Positions 8,105 to 15,966 of a stretch of 51,319 nt of DNA are shown here, piece after piece. The notes under the pieces were generated by a model. That model was not told the DNA's origin. It did no database searches and worked only from the letters and a program-made list of their open reading frames with translations. Origin of the DNA: Flavobacteriaceae bacterium (GTDB taxonomy: Bacteria > Bacteroidota > Bacteroidia > Flavobacteriales > Flavobacteriaceae); contig JAKISU010000005.1 of NCBI GenBank assembly GCA_021648445.1, positions 1 through 51,319 on the forward strand. The letters run 5' to 3'. A program made the translations under genes and the position numbers. Positions within the stretch are counted from its first letter, which is position 1. Each line of letters starts with the position of its first letter.

Positions 8105-9982
8105 TTATTTTTTAGAAGTATATAACTTTCTCAACTCAACATATCGCTGTTGAACGCCAAAAGCATTTAATCTAGAGATCTTATACCCTTTTTTACCATC
8201 TAAAAATCCGAATCTAATTATAAAATGATATAAAAATCTATATGCAGGCTTAATATAGAAATGAAAAAAATTAGGTTTTAACTTTTTTAAATACAATTCT
8301 TCAGCTCTTAATTTTGCGTATTTAATTAACTTCTCTTTATAGCTTTCATCGTTTATATAAGAATAATGATCTAATATATTGGTTACTATTTTAGATTTTC
8401 CATTAATGTGTAAGGTTTCGTGAACTAATTTTTCTCTATTATAAGCAACGTAATTTTTATTAAAAAGTCTGAAAACTTTATCTGTTTGATAGCCACTAAA
8501 TTTTATTGGTATATTTTTAAAGTAAAATTTTCTATAAAAACCATAGGCAACAATATTTCCCGGATTTTTAAGTGTATCTATAATTTCATATTGTAAATCG
8601 GTTGATATTCTTTCATCAGCATCAATAAATAACACCCAATCATTTGTAGCTTGCTCTAAGGCAAAATTTCGTTGGTTTGAAAAATTAACAAATTCATGTT
8701 GTATCAATCTTACATTATTATATCTTTTTACCGCTTCTACTGTTCCATCAGAACTAAAAGAATCAACCACTATAATTTCATCTGCAAAACTTACATTCTT
8801 AATTAAACTATCAATATTTTCAATTTCATTCAATGTAATAATTAAAACAGATAATTTATGTTCTCTATTTTCTTGTAAATTTTTATGAATACTATTTTCT
8901 AATAAAAGCTCATTGTTTTCAGATAAATTATAGTTTAAAAACCATCTTAATTCCTCCAAAAAGTAGTCAGGTGTAAAATACTCATAGAGTTGTAGCGAAG
9001 CTTTTTTAAGTTCTTTTTCTGATTTATTATTAAATAATTCTAATTTATAATCTTGTAAGTGTACCGATTTATGAAATTTACCATCCTCAAAAGTTGCCCA
9101 CATTTTTTTTTCTATCCAAGGCGAAAAAATAATAAATGAAGGTTTATTCAATGATTTTGCAATATTTATGGCACCTCCGTCATTACCAATAATCAAATCA
9201 CATATATTCATTAAAGCAATATATTCACGTAAGTTATTACCCAATACATCAAAATATATATGTTCTTGAGTTGATTTCTTACAACCCTTATAGATTTGTG
9301 TCGCTTCTTCAATTTGGTTGGGGATATAGTTAAATAATATATTCACATCTGTAGTGTCAGCTATAAAATCAACAACCATTGACATATATCGTAAAGGATA
9401 CGTTTTAATATCAGAACTGCCAATAATAGAAACCATAATCGTTTTTTTATCAACATTAATTCCATGACGGACTAAGAGTTCATTGGCAACTATCTTTTCT
9501 TGATCTGTAACATATAATTTAGGAACAGGATTAATTTCAATATCAAGATTTAGGGGTTTTAATAATGACAAACGCCTTTCTATAGTCAAACCTAAATTTG
9601 ATTTGGGCAGTAACAATAAATCTATATTATCGGTATATAAAAAAGTTCTTCCATTTTTTTTATACGAAATTTTTTGTGCTGCTCCGGAAAACAAAACAGT
9701 TAACCAACTTTCTAATTTAGAATAAGCATCTATTATAATGTCATATTCTTCTTTACGGATAGACATTAAAAATTTAAAAAAAGACCACTTACTTTTTCTA
9801 TATTCCTCCTTAAATAAAATGAAATTGTCAATATTTGGATTGCCTTCAAGAACCGGAATTGTAGATGCATACACCATATAATCAATTTGAGCATTTGGGT
9901 ATGCTTCTTTGAGATTATTACAAATGATCGAACTGACTAGAACATCACCAATCATCTTTTGCTGTATGACTAATATTTTCAT
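8105..9982 (-). CDS. Bifunctional glycosyltransferase: GT9 (heptosyltransferase-like) fused to GT2 (WaaE-like)
   Basis: A single uninterrupted 625-residue frame. Residues 1 to about 350 are a GT9 enzyme: ILVIQQKMIGDVLVSSIICN at the start, YDIIIDAYSKLESW, TIMVSIIGSSDIKTYP (about 184-199) and CDLIIGNDGGAINIAKSL (about 261-278, the donor-binding G-G motif). A hydrophilic linker (about 352-378) leads to a GT2 domain with LSVLIITLNEIENI, IIVVDSFSSDGTVE and WVLFIDADERIS (DAD metal site), ending in a helix-rich tail of the type found in WaaE/KdtX transferases. Both activities fit LPS inner-core assembly, adjacent to a core kinase. The stop of dapD's coding strand neighbour is only 2 bp away, so the two may be cotranscribed. 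Confidence 0.82.
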   Translation of the reverse strand: MKILVIQQKMIGDVLVSSIICNNLKEAYPNAQIDYMVYASTIPVLEGNPNIDNFILFKEEYRKSKWSFFKFLMSIRKEEYDIIIDAYSKLESWLTVLFSGAAQKISYKKNGRTFLYTDNIDLLLLPKSNLGLTIERRLSLLKPLNLDIEINPVPKLYVTDQEKIVANELLVRHGINVDKKTIMVSIIGSSDIKTYPLRYMSMVVDFIADTTDVNILFNYIPNQIEEATQIYKGCKKSTQEHIYFDVLGNNLREYIALMNICDLIIGNDGGAINIAKSLNKPSFIIFSPWIEKKMWATFEDGKFHKSVHLQDYKLELFNNKSEKELKKASLQLYEYFTPDYFLEELRWFLNYNLSENNELLLENSIHKNLQENREHKLSVLIITLNEIENIDSLIKNVSFADEIIVVDSFSSDGTVEAVKRYNNVRLIQHEFVNFSNQRNFALEQATNDWVLFIDADERISTDLQYEIIDTLKNPGNIVAYGFYRKFYFKNIPIKFSGYQTDKVFRLFNKNYVAYNREKLVHETLHINGKSKIVTNILDHYSYINDESYKEKLIKYAKLRAEELYLKKLKPNFFHFYIKPAYRFLYHFIIRFGFLDGKKGYKISRLNAFGVQQRYVELRKLYTSKK

Positions 9983-9984
9983 AC

Positions 9985-10800
9985 TTAAACAGCTACACCA
10001 TTATCGCGTAAAGCATCATTTAATGATGTCTTTTTATTTGTACTCTCTTTGCGCTTGCCAATTATCAACGCACAGGGTACATTAAAATCACCGGCTTTAA
10101 ATTTTTTAGTATAACTGCCCGGAATAACTACTGAACGTACAGGAATAACGCCTTTAGTAATTTTAGGTTCATCTCCGGTAACATCAATAATCTTTGTACT
10201 CATTGTCAATACCACATTCGCACCTAAAACTGCCTCCTTCTTTACTCTAACTCCTTCAACAACAATACAACGAGAACCAATAAAACAATTATCTTCAATA
10301 ATAACCGGTGCAGCTTGCAAGGGTTCTAAAACACCTCCAATACCAACGCCTCCGCTCAAATGTACATTCTTACCTATTTGCGCACAACTACCCACTGTAG
10401 CCCAAGTATCAACCATAGTTCCTTCGTCTACGTAAGCTCCTATATTTACATAACTAGGCATTAAAATAGTACCTGAAGATATATAAGCTCCATGACGAGC
10501 CACTGCATGTGGTACAACTCGTATTCCTTTTTCTTGGTATCCTCGTTTTAGCGGAATTTTATCATGATACTCAAAAATACCTGTTTCTAAAACTTCCATT
10601 TTTTGAATAGGAAAATACAGAACCACTGCTTTCTTTACCCATTCATTCACCTGCCAACCATTTTCTATAGGTTCTGCAACTCTTAAATTACCTGAATCTA
10701 ATAAATCAATAACTTTTCTAATTGCATTTTGTGTTGACTCCTCTTTTAAAAGTTCCCGATTGTTCCAAGCATTTTCTATGATTTTTTGTAATTCTGTCAT
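9985..10800 (-). CDS. dapD: 2,3,4,5-tetrahydropyridine-2,6-dicarboxylate N-succinyltransferase
   Basis: 271 residues, the normal length for DapD. It makes N-succinyl-2-amino-6-ketopimelate from succinyl-CoA in the succinylase branch of lysine/diaminopimelate synthesis. The N-terminal helical domain (ELQKIIENAWNNRELLKEES) is followed by a left-handed beta-helix with VRVVPHAVARHGAYIS-type repeats, VDEGTMVDTWATVGSCAQIG (about 127-146) and GGVGIGGVLEPLQAAPVIIE (about 149-168), which are diagnostic. The gene precedes the GT9-GT2 gene by 2 bp on the minus strand and diverges from ruvX. Confidence 0.96.
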   Translation of the reverse strand: MTELQKIIENAWNNRELLKEESTQNAIRKVIDLLDSGNLRVAEPIENGWQVNEWVKKAVVLYFPIQKMEVLETGIFEYHDKIPLKRGYQEKGIRVVPHAVARHGAYISSGTILMPSYVNIGAYVDEGTMVDTWATVGSCAQIGKNVHLSGGVGIGGVLEPLQAAPVIIEDNCFIGSRCIVVEGVRVKKEAVLGANVVLTMSTKIIDVTGDEPKITKGVIPVRSVVIPGSYTKKFKAGDFNVPCALIIGKRKESTNKKTSLNDALRDNGVAV

Positions 10801-10976
10801 TATTATGTATTTCGAGTTTGTGTATTTTCAACTTCTGCCTATTTATACAAAGATAATTGCTTCATTTTAATATGGGCAAAAATTATAGTTTTAAAACATA
10901 AATCTTATTTTTGTATAAAATTAATACTTCTATAATACCAAAAACGTTTCAAAATGAATGATAAAAATCATTTTAA

Positions 10977-11140
10977 TATACCCAAACCATTTAGGTTTTC
11001 GGGAGTTTTGGCGAAAGTTATTTTTTTCTTTAAAAAGGCGAAAAGTTCAACCATAGCCTTTGTTATGGTTTTATTTTTTAACGCATTTAAAGGGAGAAAG
11101 AACAAGTCAAAAAATCGAAAGACTGTGTGGTTTGGGTATA
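10977..11140. repeat. 164-bp inverted-repeat element (MITE-like) between dapD and ruvX
   Basis: TATACCCAAACCA at 10977-10989 is matched exactly in inverse by TGGTTTGGGTATA at 11128-11140, with TA at both outer ends. A 66-codon open frame (10954-11154, plus strand, MNDKNHFNIPKPFRFSGVLA...) spans the whole element, but it has no recognisable domain and looks like a by-product of the repeat. A TATTTTTG box at 10909-10916 could in principle promote it. The length is almost the same as the element at 712-873, but the terminal sequences differ. Confidence 0.45.
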
Positions 11141-11185
11141 TGCATTTGGTATAACTTGATATTTAAGTTTTGAAATTTGAAAAGT

Positions 11186-11599
11186 ATGGCTCGTATTTTA
11201 GCAATAGATTATGGTAAAAAAAGAATCGGAATTGCAATAACTGATGAACTTCAATTAATTGCTTCCGGATTAATTACCGTGCCTACAAATGAGGTTTTTG
11301 AATTTTTAAAGGAGTACACTAAAAATGAACATGTTGAATTGTTTTTGGTAGGCGAACCAAAACAAATGGATAGCTCTGCTTCAGAAAGTGAAGCCCTTAT
11401 TATTCCTTTTATTAAAGAACTAAAAAAAATGTTTCCTGTAATCCCAATTGAAAGAGTTGACGAACGTTTCACTTCTAAAATGGCTTTTCAAACGATGATT
11501 GATAGCGGACTCAAAAAAAAGCAACGCCAAAACAAAGCATTAATAGATGAGATCAGTGCCACAATTATATTACAGACGTATTTAACGAGAAAGGTTTAA
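11186..11599 (+). CDS. ruvX: Holliday junction resolvase-like / pre-16S rRNA nuclease (YqgF family)
   Basis: 137 residues from the ATG at 11186. A TTG three codons upstream in the same frame is less likely because the conserved start is MARILAIDYGKKRIGIAI. That segment holds the first catalytic Asp (LAIDYG) of the RNase H fold. LFLVGEPKQMD (about 56-66) carries the acidic strand and PIERVDERFTSKMAFQTM (about 90-107) the D-E-R-x-T-S motif. IDEISATIILQTYL is the usual C-terminal D..A....L..YL helix. YqgF matures the 5' end of 16S rRNA in E. coli. It is followed by the def-DUF5606 pair. Confidence 0.93.
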   Translation: MARILAIDYGKKRIGIAITDELQLIASGLITVPTNEVFEFLKEYTKNEHVELFLVGEPKQMDSSASESEALIIPFIKELKKMFPVIPIERVDERFTSKMAFQTMIDSGLKKKQRQNKALIDEISATIILQTYLTRKV

Positions 11600-11611
11600 A
11601 AACCGAAGAAG

Positions 11612-11646
11612 AGAAAAGAGAAAAAAGAAAAGAGAGCAAAGAAAAA
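11612..11646. repeat. Degenerate 7-bp tandem repeat (AGAAAAG type, 5 units)
   Basis: Reading in steps of seven from 11612 gives AGAAAAG, AGAAAAA, AGAAAAG, AGAGCAA, AGAAAAA. The purine-rich tract lies between the ruvX stop and the def promoter. It has the same unit length as the perfect array at 12690-12787, though low sequence complexity means the period could be fortuitous. Confidence 0.35.
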
Positions 11647-11652
11647 ACATAT

Positions 11653-11660
11653 TATCTTTG
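11653..11660 (+). promoter_or_regulatory. Putative -7 box of def
   Basis: TATCTTTG is a perfect TAnnTTTG box 31 bp before the ATG at 11691. Its position also argues against the in-frame TTG at 11658 as the def start, because that codon lies within the box. Confidence 0.5.
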
Positions 11661-11690
11661 CATCTAGAAATTTATTACCTAATTGAAAAA

Positions 11691-12269
11691 ATGATTTTAC
11701 CAATAATAGCTTACGGAACACCCGTATTAAGAAAAGCAGGCTCAGTTATAGATAAAGAGTACCCTAACTTAGAGGAGTTGATTTCTAATATGAAAGAAAC
11801 AATGGTGAATGCTCGTGGTGTTGGTTTAGCAGCCCCCCAAATTGGTAAAGCTATTCGTTTATTTATTGTAGATACATCTCCATTTAGTGATAATGAGGAG
11901 TTGGAAAAAGAGGAAAGAAAATTTTTAAAAGAATTCAAAAGAGTATTTATCAATCCTAAAATAGTAAATGAAGAAGGTGAAGAATGGGCTTTTAACGAAG
12001 GTTGTTTAAGTATTCCGAATATCAATGAAGATGTGTTTAGAAATGAAACATTGACCATAGCGTATGTTGATGAGAATTTTAAAAAACATTCTGAAACATT
12101 GAGCGGTTTAGCTGCCAGAGTTATACAACATGAATATGATCATATTGAAGGTGTTTTGTTTACTGATAAATTATCTTCGCTTAAAAAAAGACTACTAAAA
12201 AAGAAATTAGATAACATCAGCAAAGGAAAAATTGATGTAGATTACAGAATGAAATTTCCCAAAAAATAA
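11691..12269 (+). CDS. def: Peptide deformylase
   Basis: 192 residues from the ATG at 11691. It removes the formyl group from nascent chains. All three metal motifs are intact: GVGLAAPQIG (about 42-51), EGCLSIP (Cys ligand, about 104-110) and QHEYDHIEG (His ligands and catalytic Glu, about 146-154). MILPIIAYGTPVLRKAGSVI is the standard N-terminus. The DUF5606 gene begins 6 bp after its stop, so they are probably cotranscribed. Its own promoter is suggested at 11653. Confidence 0.96.
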   Translation: MILPIIAYGTPVLRKAGSVIDKEYPNLEELISNMKETMVNARGVGLAAPQIGKAIRLFIVDTSPFSDNEELEKEERKFLKEFKRVFINPKIVNEEGEEWAFNEGCLSIPNINEDVFRNETLTIAYVDENFKKHSETLSGLAARVIQHEYDHIEGVLFTDKLSSLKKRLLKKKLDNISKGKIDVDYRMKFPKK

Positions 12270-12275
12270 TAGTAT

Positions 12276-12683
12276 ATGCAATTAGAAAAAATAGTAGCAG
12301 TATCAGGCAAACCTGGTTTATTTGAAATTGTTTCACAAACCAAAGGCGGATTAATAGTACAATCTCTAGCAGATAAAAAGAGAATACCAATTAATGCTAT
12401 GCATAATGTTAGTGTGTTGAATGATATTGCCATTTATACCTATGATGATGAAATTCCGCTAAGGAATATCTTTAAATCTATAGCAGAAAAAGGAGATGAA
12501 GTAATTAGCCATAAAGAAAGTAATGCTAATTTAATTTCTTTTTTTAGTAAAGTACTTCCTGATTTTGACGAAGACAGAGTGTATCCTTCAAACATTAAAA
12601 AAATAATACAATGGTATGCTATTTTATCAACTTCTAAATTTGATTTTTCTTCTATCAAAGAAGATGCAGATGAGGAAGAGTAG
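12276..12683 (+). CDS. DUF5606 domain-containing protein
   Basis: A 135-residue soluble protein of unknown function widely found next to def in Bacteroidota. The start [20 protein letters not shown] is typical of the family. The N-terminal half looks like a small beta-barrel ([20 protein letters not shown]) and the C-terminal half is helical with an acidic end (EDADEEE). It lies 6 bp after def. The 7-bp tandem array starts 7 bp after its stop. Confidence 0.8.
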   Translation: MQLEKIVAVSGKPGLFEIVSQTKGGLIVQSLADKKRIPINAMHNVSVLNDIAIYTYDDEIPLRNIFKSIAEKGDEVISHKESNANLISFFSKVLPDFDEDRVYPSNIKKIIQWYAILSTSKFDFSSIKEDADEEE

Positions 12684-12689
12684 TTTCCA

Positions 12690-12787
12690 GTAAGCAGTAA
12701 GCAGTAAGCAGTAAGCAGTAAGCAGTAAGCAGTAAGCAGTAAGCAGTAAGCAGTAAGCAGTAAGCAGTAAGCAGTAAGCAGTAAGCA
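12690..12787. repeat. Perfect 7-bp tandem repeat (GTAAGCA)x14
   Basis: Fourteen uninterrupted copies of GTAAGCA occupy 98 bp between the DUF5606 stop (12683) and the mazG TTG start (12799). Only 11 bases separate the array from the mazG start codon, so it fills the place of the leader and any ribosome-binding site. One strand reads TAAGCAG and the other CTGCTTA; the latter unit recurs in degenerate form at 38886-38909. Confidence 0.95.
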
Positions 12788-12798
12788 AAAAAATAAAA

Positions 12799-13578
12799 TT
12801 GAATACTAAAGAACAAAAATTACAGGCTTTTTCTCGTTTATTAGATATTATGGACGAATTACGTGAAAAATGCCCTTGGGATAAAAAACAAACATTCCAA
12901 TCTTTACGCCATCTTACCATTGAAGAAACTTACGAATTAGGGGATGCCATTTTAGATAATGACTTACCTGAAATAAAAAAAGAATTAGGCGATCTACTAT
13001 TACATATTATTTTTTATGCCAAAATAGGTTCTGAAGCCAATGCTTTTGATATAGCTGATGTAGCTGACAGTATTTCTGAAAAATTAATTCATAGACATCC
13101 ACATATTTATGGAGATATTACTGTTAAAGATGAAGAAGAAGTTAAGGAAAATTGGGAAAATTTAAAATTGAAAGAAGGTAAAAAATCTGTGCTAGAAGGT
13201 GTACCAAAAAGCTTACCGGCTATGGTAAAAGCAAATAGAATTCAAGATAAAGTGGCTGGTGTTGGATTTGATTGGGAAGAACCTCATCAGGTTTTTGATA
13301 AGGTAAAAGAAGAACTTTTTGAGTTGTCATCAGAAATAGAAAAAGGAAATAAAGAAAATATAGAAAGTGAATTTGGAGATGTTCTATTTTCATTAATTAA
13401 TTATGCTCGTTTTATTAATGTTGATCCTGAAAATGCATTAGAAAGAACCAATAAAAAGTTTATCAAACGCTTTCAATTTTTAGAAGAATCCGTCAAAAAA
13501 GAAGGAAAACAGCTTTCTGATATGACCTTAGGCGAAATGGATGTACATTGGGAAAAGTCAAAAGACTTTTTCAAATAA
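12799..13578 (+). CDS. mazG: Nucleoside triphosphate pyrophosphohydrolase MazG
   Basis: 259 residues with two tandem MazG domains, as in the E. coli-type enzyme. The first carries [20 protein letters not shown] (about 18-37), [10 protein letters not shown] and [19 protein letters not shown]. The second carries [14 protein letters not shown] and [16 protein letters not shown] (E-x-x-E and E-x-x-D magnesium motifs). It hydrolyses NTPs to NMP and pyrophosphate, house-cleaning damaged nucleotides and affecting (p)ppGpp. The start is a TTG, 11 bases after the GTAAGCA array; there is no purine-rich Shine-Dalgarno sequence other than an A-rich run. Confidence 0.94.
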   Translation: MNTKEQKLQAFSRLLDIMDELREKCPWDKKQTFQSLRHLTIEETYELGDAILDNDLPEIKKELGDLLLHIIFYAKIGSEANAFDIADVADSISEKLIHRHPHIYGDITVKDEEEVKENWENLKLKEGKKSVLEGVPKSLPAMVKANRIQDKVAGVGFDWEEPHQVFDKVKEELFELSSEIEKGNKENIESEFGDVLFSLINYARFINVDPENALERTNKKFIKRFQFLEESVKKEGKQLSDMTLGEMDVHWEKSKDFFK

Positions 13579-13597
13579 TTCAATATAAATTTTCATG

Positions 13598-13665
13598 CTA
13601 AAGCTCTCCTCCTTTTTAAGGAGGGGTGGATTTTTGCCTTAGCAAAAAGACGAGGTGGTTTTTAT
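13598..13665. repeat. Dispersed intergenic hairpin (CTCCTCCTTTTTAAGGAGGGG type)
   Basis: A hairpin CTCCTCCTT/AAGGAGG(GG) at about 13606-13626 is followed by GGATTTTTGCCTTAGCAAAAAGACGAGG. It resembles other GC-richer islands in this window at 16820-16865, 37320-37365 and 38832-38885, all between genes. Such islands stand out against AT-rich DNA and look like remnants of a dispersed repeat family. It might also end mazG transcription. Confidence 0.35.
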
Positions 13666-13754
13666 AGTTCTACATACTCACATAGAAAACAACCTACTCA
13701 TGCAAAACGAGTTAAAGTTAAATATTATTTATATTAGCATAAAATAATTTCATC

Positions 13755-14840
13755 ATGAAATCACATCTTCCAAAACTTTTGGTTGTTTCTCTATTATTGA
13801 TATTTTTCATCAATTGTAAAAAAAGTCAAAATACAGAATCCGAAACACAAAACTCCACTCCGAAGCTTCGCGGCGAAACCTCAGAGCCTACAGAAAAACA
13901 TTTTGCCATCGTAATTCATGGTGGTGCAGGTACAATCAAAAAAGCCAATATGACTTCTGAACAAGAAACAGCGTATCACGAAAAATTACAAGAAGCCTTA
14001 AATATTGGTTATGCAGTTTTAGAGAAAGGTGGCACTTCATTAGAAGCTGTGCAAAAAGCGATAAACGTAATGGAAGATTCCCCTCTTTTTAATGCAGGGA
14101 AAGGTGCTGTATTTAATAGTGCAGGAAAAAATGAATTAGATGCCTCTATAATGGATGGTAAAACATTAAATTCCGGAGCTGTTGCCGGTGTATCTCACAT
14201 TAAAAACCCTATAAACGCTGCTCGAATTGTAATGGATAGTACCAGACATGTTTTACTTTCCGGTAAAGGCGCAGAAAATTTTGCCAAACAATACGGTGTC
14301 ATTTTAGTAGAAGATGATTATTTTCATACAGAGAGGAGATATAATCAATTGTTAAAAGCACAAAAAAAAGATAAAGTATCATTAGATCATTCAGCTTTTA
14401 ATACCCATGAACTTATTGATGATCACAAATACGGAACAGTTGGTGCTGTTGCACTAGACAAAAATGGCAATATTGCTGCTGCCACTTCTACCGGTGGTAT
14501 AACCAATAAAAAATATGGTCGTATAGGAGATTCGCCTCTTATAGGTGCTGGTACATATGCAAACAATAATACTTGTGGAGTTTCTTGTACCGGAACCGGT
14601 GAATATTTTATCCGGACACTTGCTGCTCATGAAGCCTCAAACTTAATGCAATACAAAAATTTATCTTTACAAGAATCATTTGAAAATGTAATTGGTCAAA
14701 TTGACGATTTAGGAGGTGATGGCGGAATGGTTGGTTTGGATAAAAATGCTAATATTGCTTGGTATTTTAATACAGAAGGTATGTATCGTGGCTATAAAAA
14801 ATCGAATGGTGAAAATGTTATTCAATTTTACAAAAAGTAA
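13755..14840 (+). CDS. Isoaspartyl peptidase / L-asparaginase (Ntn hydrolase), lipoprotein
   Basis: 361 residues. A lipoprotein signal ends at LIFFINCKK (lipobox Cys about residue 21), so the enzyme is probably exported and membrane-anchored. A hydrophilic linker (about 23-50) leads to the Ntn-hydrolase fold: FAIVIHGGAGTIKKANMT (about 51-68), NAGKGAVFNSAGKNELDASIMDG in two halves (about 115-137) and the autocleavage site HKYGTVGAVALD, in which the Thr becomes the catalytic nucleophile (about residue 229). GAGTYANNNTCGVSCTGTGE follows. The family removes beta-aspartyl residues from isoaspartyl peptides and hydrolyses asparagine. The linker contains a GC-rich patch (13858-13885) unlike its surroundings. 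Confidence 0.92.
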   Translation: MKSHLPKLLVVSLLLIFFINCKKSQNTESETQNSTPKLRGETSEPTEKHFAIVIHGGAGTIKKANMTSEQETAYHEKLQEALNIGYAVLEKGGTSLEAVQKAINVMEDSPLFNAGKGAVFNSAGKNELDASIMDGKTLNSGAVAGVSHIKNPINAARIVMDSTRHVLLSGKGAENFAKQYGVILVEDDYFHTERRYNQLLKAQKKDKVSLDHSAFNTHELIDDHKYGTVGAVALDKNGNIAAATSTGGITNKKYGRIGDSPLIGAGTYANNNTCGVSCTGTGEYFIRTLAAHEASNLMQYKNLSLQESFENVIGQIDDLGGDGGMVGLDKNANIAWYFNTEGMYRGYKKSNGENVIQFYKK

Positions 14841-14868
14841 TATTAAAATATAAACTATAACCATCAAA

Positions 14869-15963
14869 ATGAAAATAAAAGACGTAACTAATCACCTTGA
14901 AGAATTAGCTCCTCTAAAATATGCTGAAGACTTTGATAATGTAGGACTATTAGTAGGTAATTACAATACAAAAGTGACTGGGGTTCTAATAACTTTAGAT
15001 GCTTTAGAGAGTGTCGTTGATGAGGCTATTACAAAAAAATGTAATTTAATTGTAAGCTTCCACCCAATTATTTTTTCAGGTTTAAAAAAATTAAATGGTA
15101 ATAATTATGTAGAACGTGTAGTTTTAAAAGCTATAAAAAATGATATTGCTATTTATGCTATTCATACTGCTTTAGATAATTCATGTAAAGGTGTTTCTGC
15201 TAAAATGACTGAAGTATTAGGCTTAACCAATACTAAAGTTCTGATACCAAAACAAGGTTTTATTAAAAAACTCACAACCTATGTACCGAAAAAAGACGCT
15301 GAAAAAGTAAGAACTGAATTGTTTAAAGTTGGTGCCGGTGCTATTGGTAATTATAATAATTGCAGTTTTAATATGAACGGAGTCGGCACCTATAAAGGCA
15401 ATGAAAATTCAGACCCTGTCTTAGGTGAAAAGGGAGAATTACATAAAGAAAATGAAACCTTTATCAGTGTTATTTTTGAAAAACATTTAGAAAGTAATCT
15501 GCTTGATGCGCTTATTAAAGCACATCCCTATGAAGAAGTTGCTTATGATATTGTGACTACTGACAATACACATCAACATATAGGTATGGGTATGGTTGGT
15601 GAATTACCAGCTGCAATGACAGTCCAAAATTTCTTACCCTTTTTAAAAGAAAAGTTTAATCTGAAATGTATTCGTCATTCAGCTTTACTCAACAAACCCA
15701 TAAAGAAAGTAGCTGTTTTAGGTGGTTCAGGTAGTTTTGCCATAGAAGCGGCAAAGAGCTCAGGTGCAGATATTTACATTTCAGCAGATTTTAAATACCA
15801 CGAATTCTATAAAGCTGAAAATCAATTAGTTTTGGCTGATATCGGTCATTATGAAAGTGAACAGTTCACAAAAAATCTTTTAGTAGATTATCTTACGAAA
15901 AAATTCCGTAATTTTGCAATCGTTTTATCAGAAAAAAATACAAACCCAATCAATTACTTATAA
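14869..15963 (+). CDS. Nif3-like dinuclear metal centre hexameric protein (YqfO/YbgI family)
   Basis: 364 residues, the long version with an inserted PII-like domain in the middle (about residues 130-230, LTTYVPKKDAEKVRTELFK to KAHPYEEVAYDIV). Metal-binding segments are intact: VSFHPIIFSGLKKL (about 63-76), YAIHTALDN (about 101-109) and DIGHYESEQF (about 323-332). It is assigned by some databases as a GTP cyclohydrolase 1 type 2 homologue, but its role is not established. The CT398-like gene starts 3 bp after the stop, a pairing commonly conserved in Bacteroidota. Confidence 0.9.
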   Translation: MKIKDVTNHLEELAPLKYAEDFDNVGLLVGNYNTKVTGVLITLDALESVVDEAITKKCNLIVSFHPIIFSGLKKLNGNNYVERVVLKAIKNDIAIYAIHTALDNSCKGVSAKMTEVLGLTNTKVLIPKQGFIKKLTTYVPKKDAEKVRTELFKVGAGAIGNYNNCSFNMNGVGTYKGNENSDPVLGEKGELHKENETFISVIFEKHLESNLLDALIKAHPYEEVAYDIVTTDNTHQHIGMGMVGELPAAMTVQNFLPFLKEKFNLKCIRHSALLNKPIKKVAVLGGSGSFAIEAAKSSGADIYISADFKYHEFYKAENQLVLADIGHYESEQFTKNLLVDYLTKKFRNFAIVLSEKNTNPINYL

Positions 15964-15966
15964 AAA

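Noticed and set aside
10954-11154. Plus-strand frame of 66 codons between dapD and ruvX
   Set aside because: It spans a complete inverted-repeat element and shows no domain or family resemblance, so I do not annotate it as a gene.
12690-12787. CRISPR-like array
   Set aside because: Units are contiguous 7-mers without spacers; this is a simple tandem repeat.
12627-12920. Minus-strand frame of 97 codons across the GTAAGCA array
   Set aside because: The repeated LLLTAYC peptide is a product of the 7-bp repeat; flanks are antisense to real genes.
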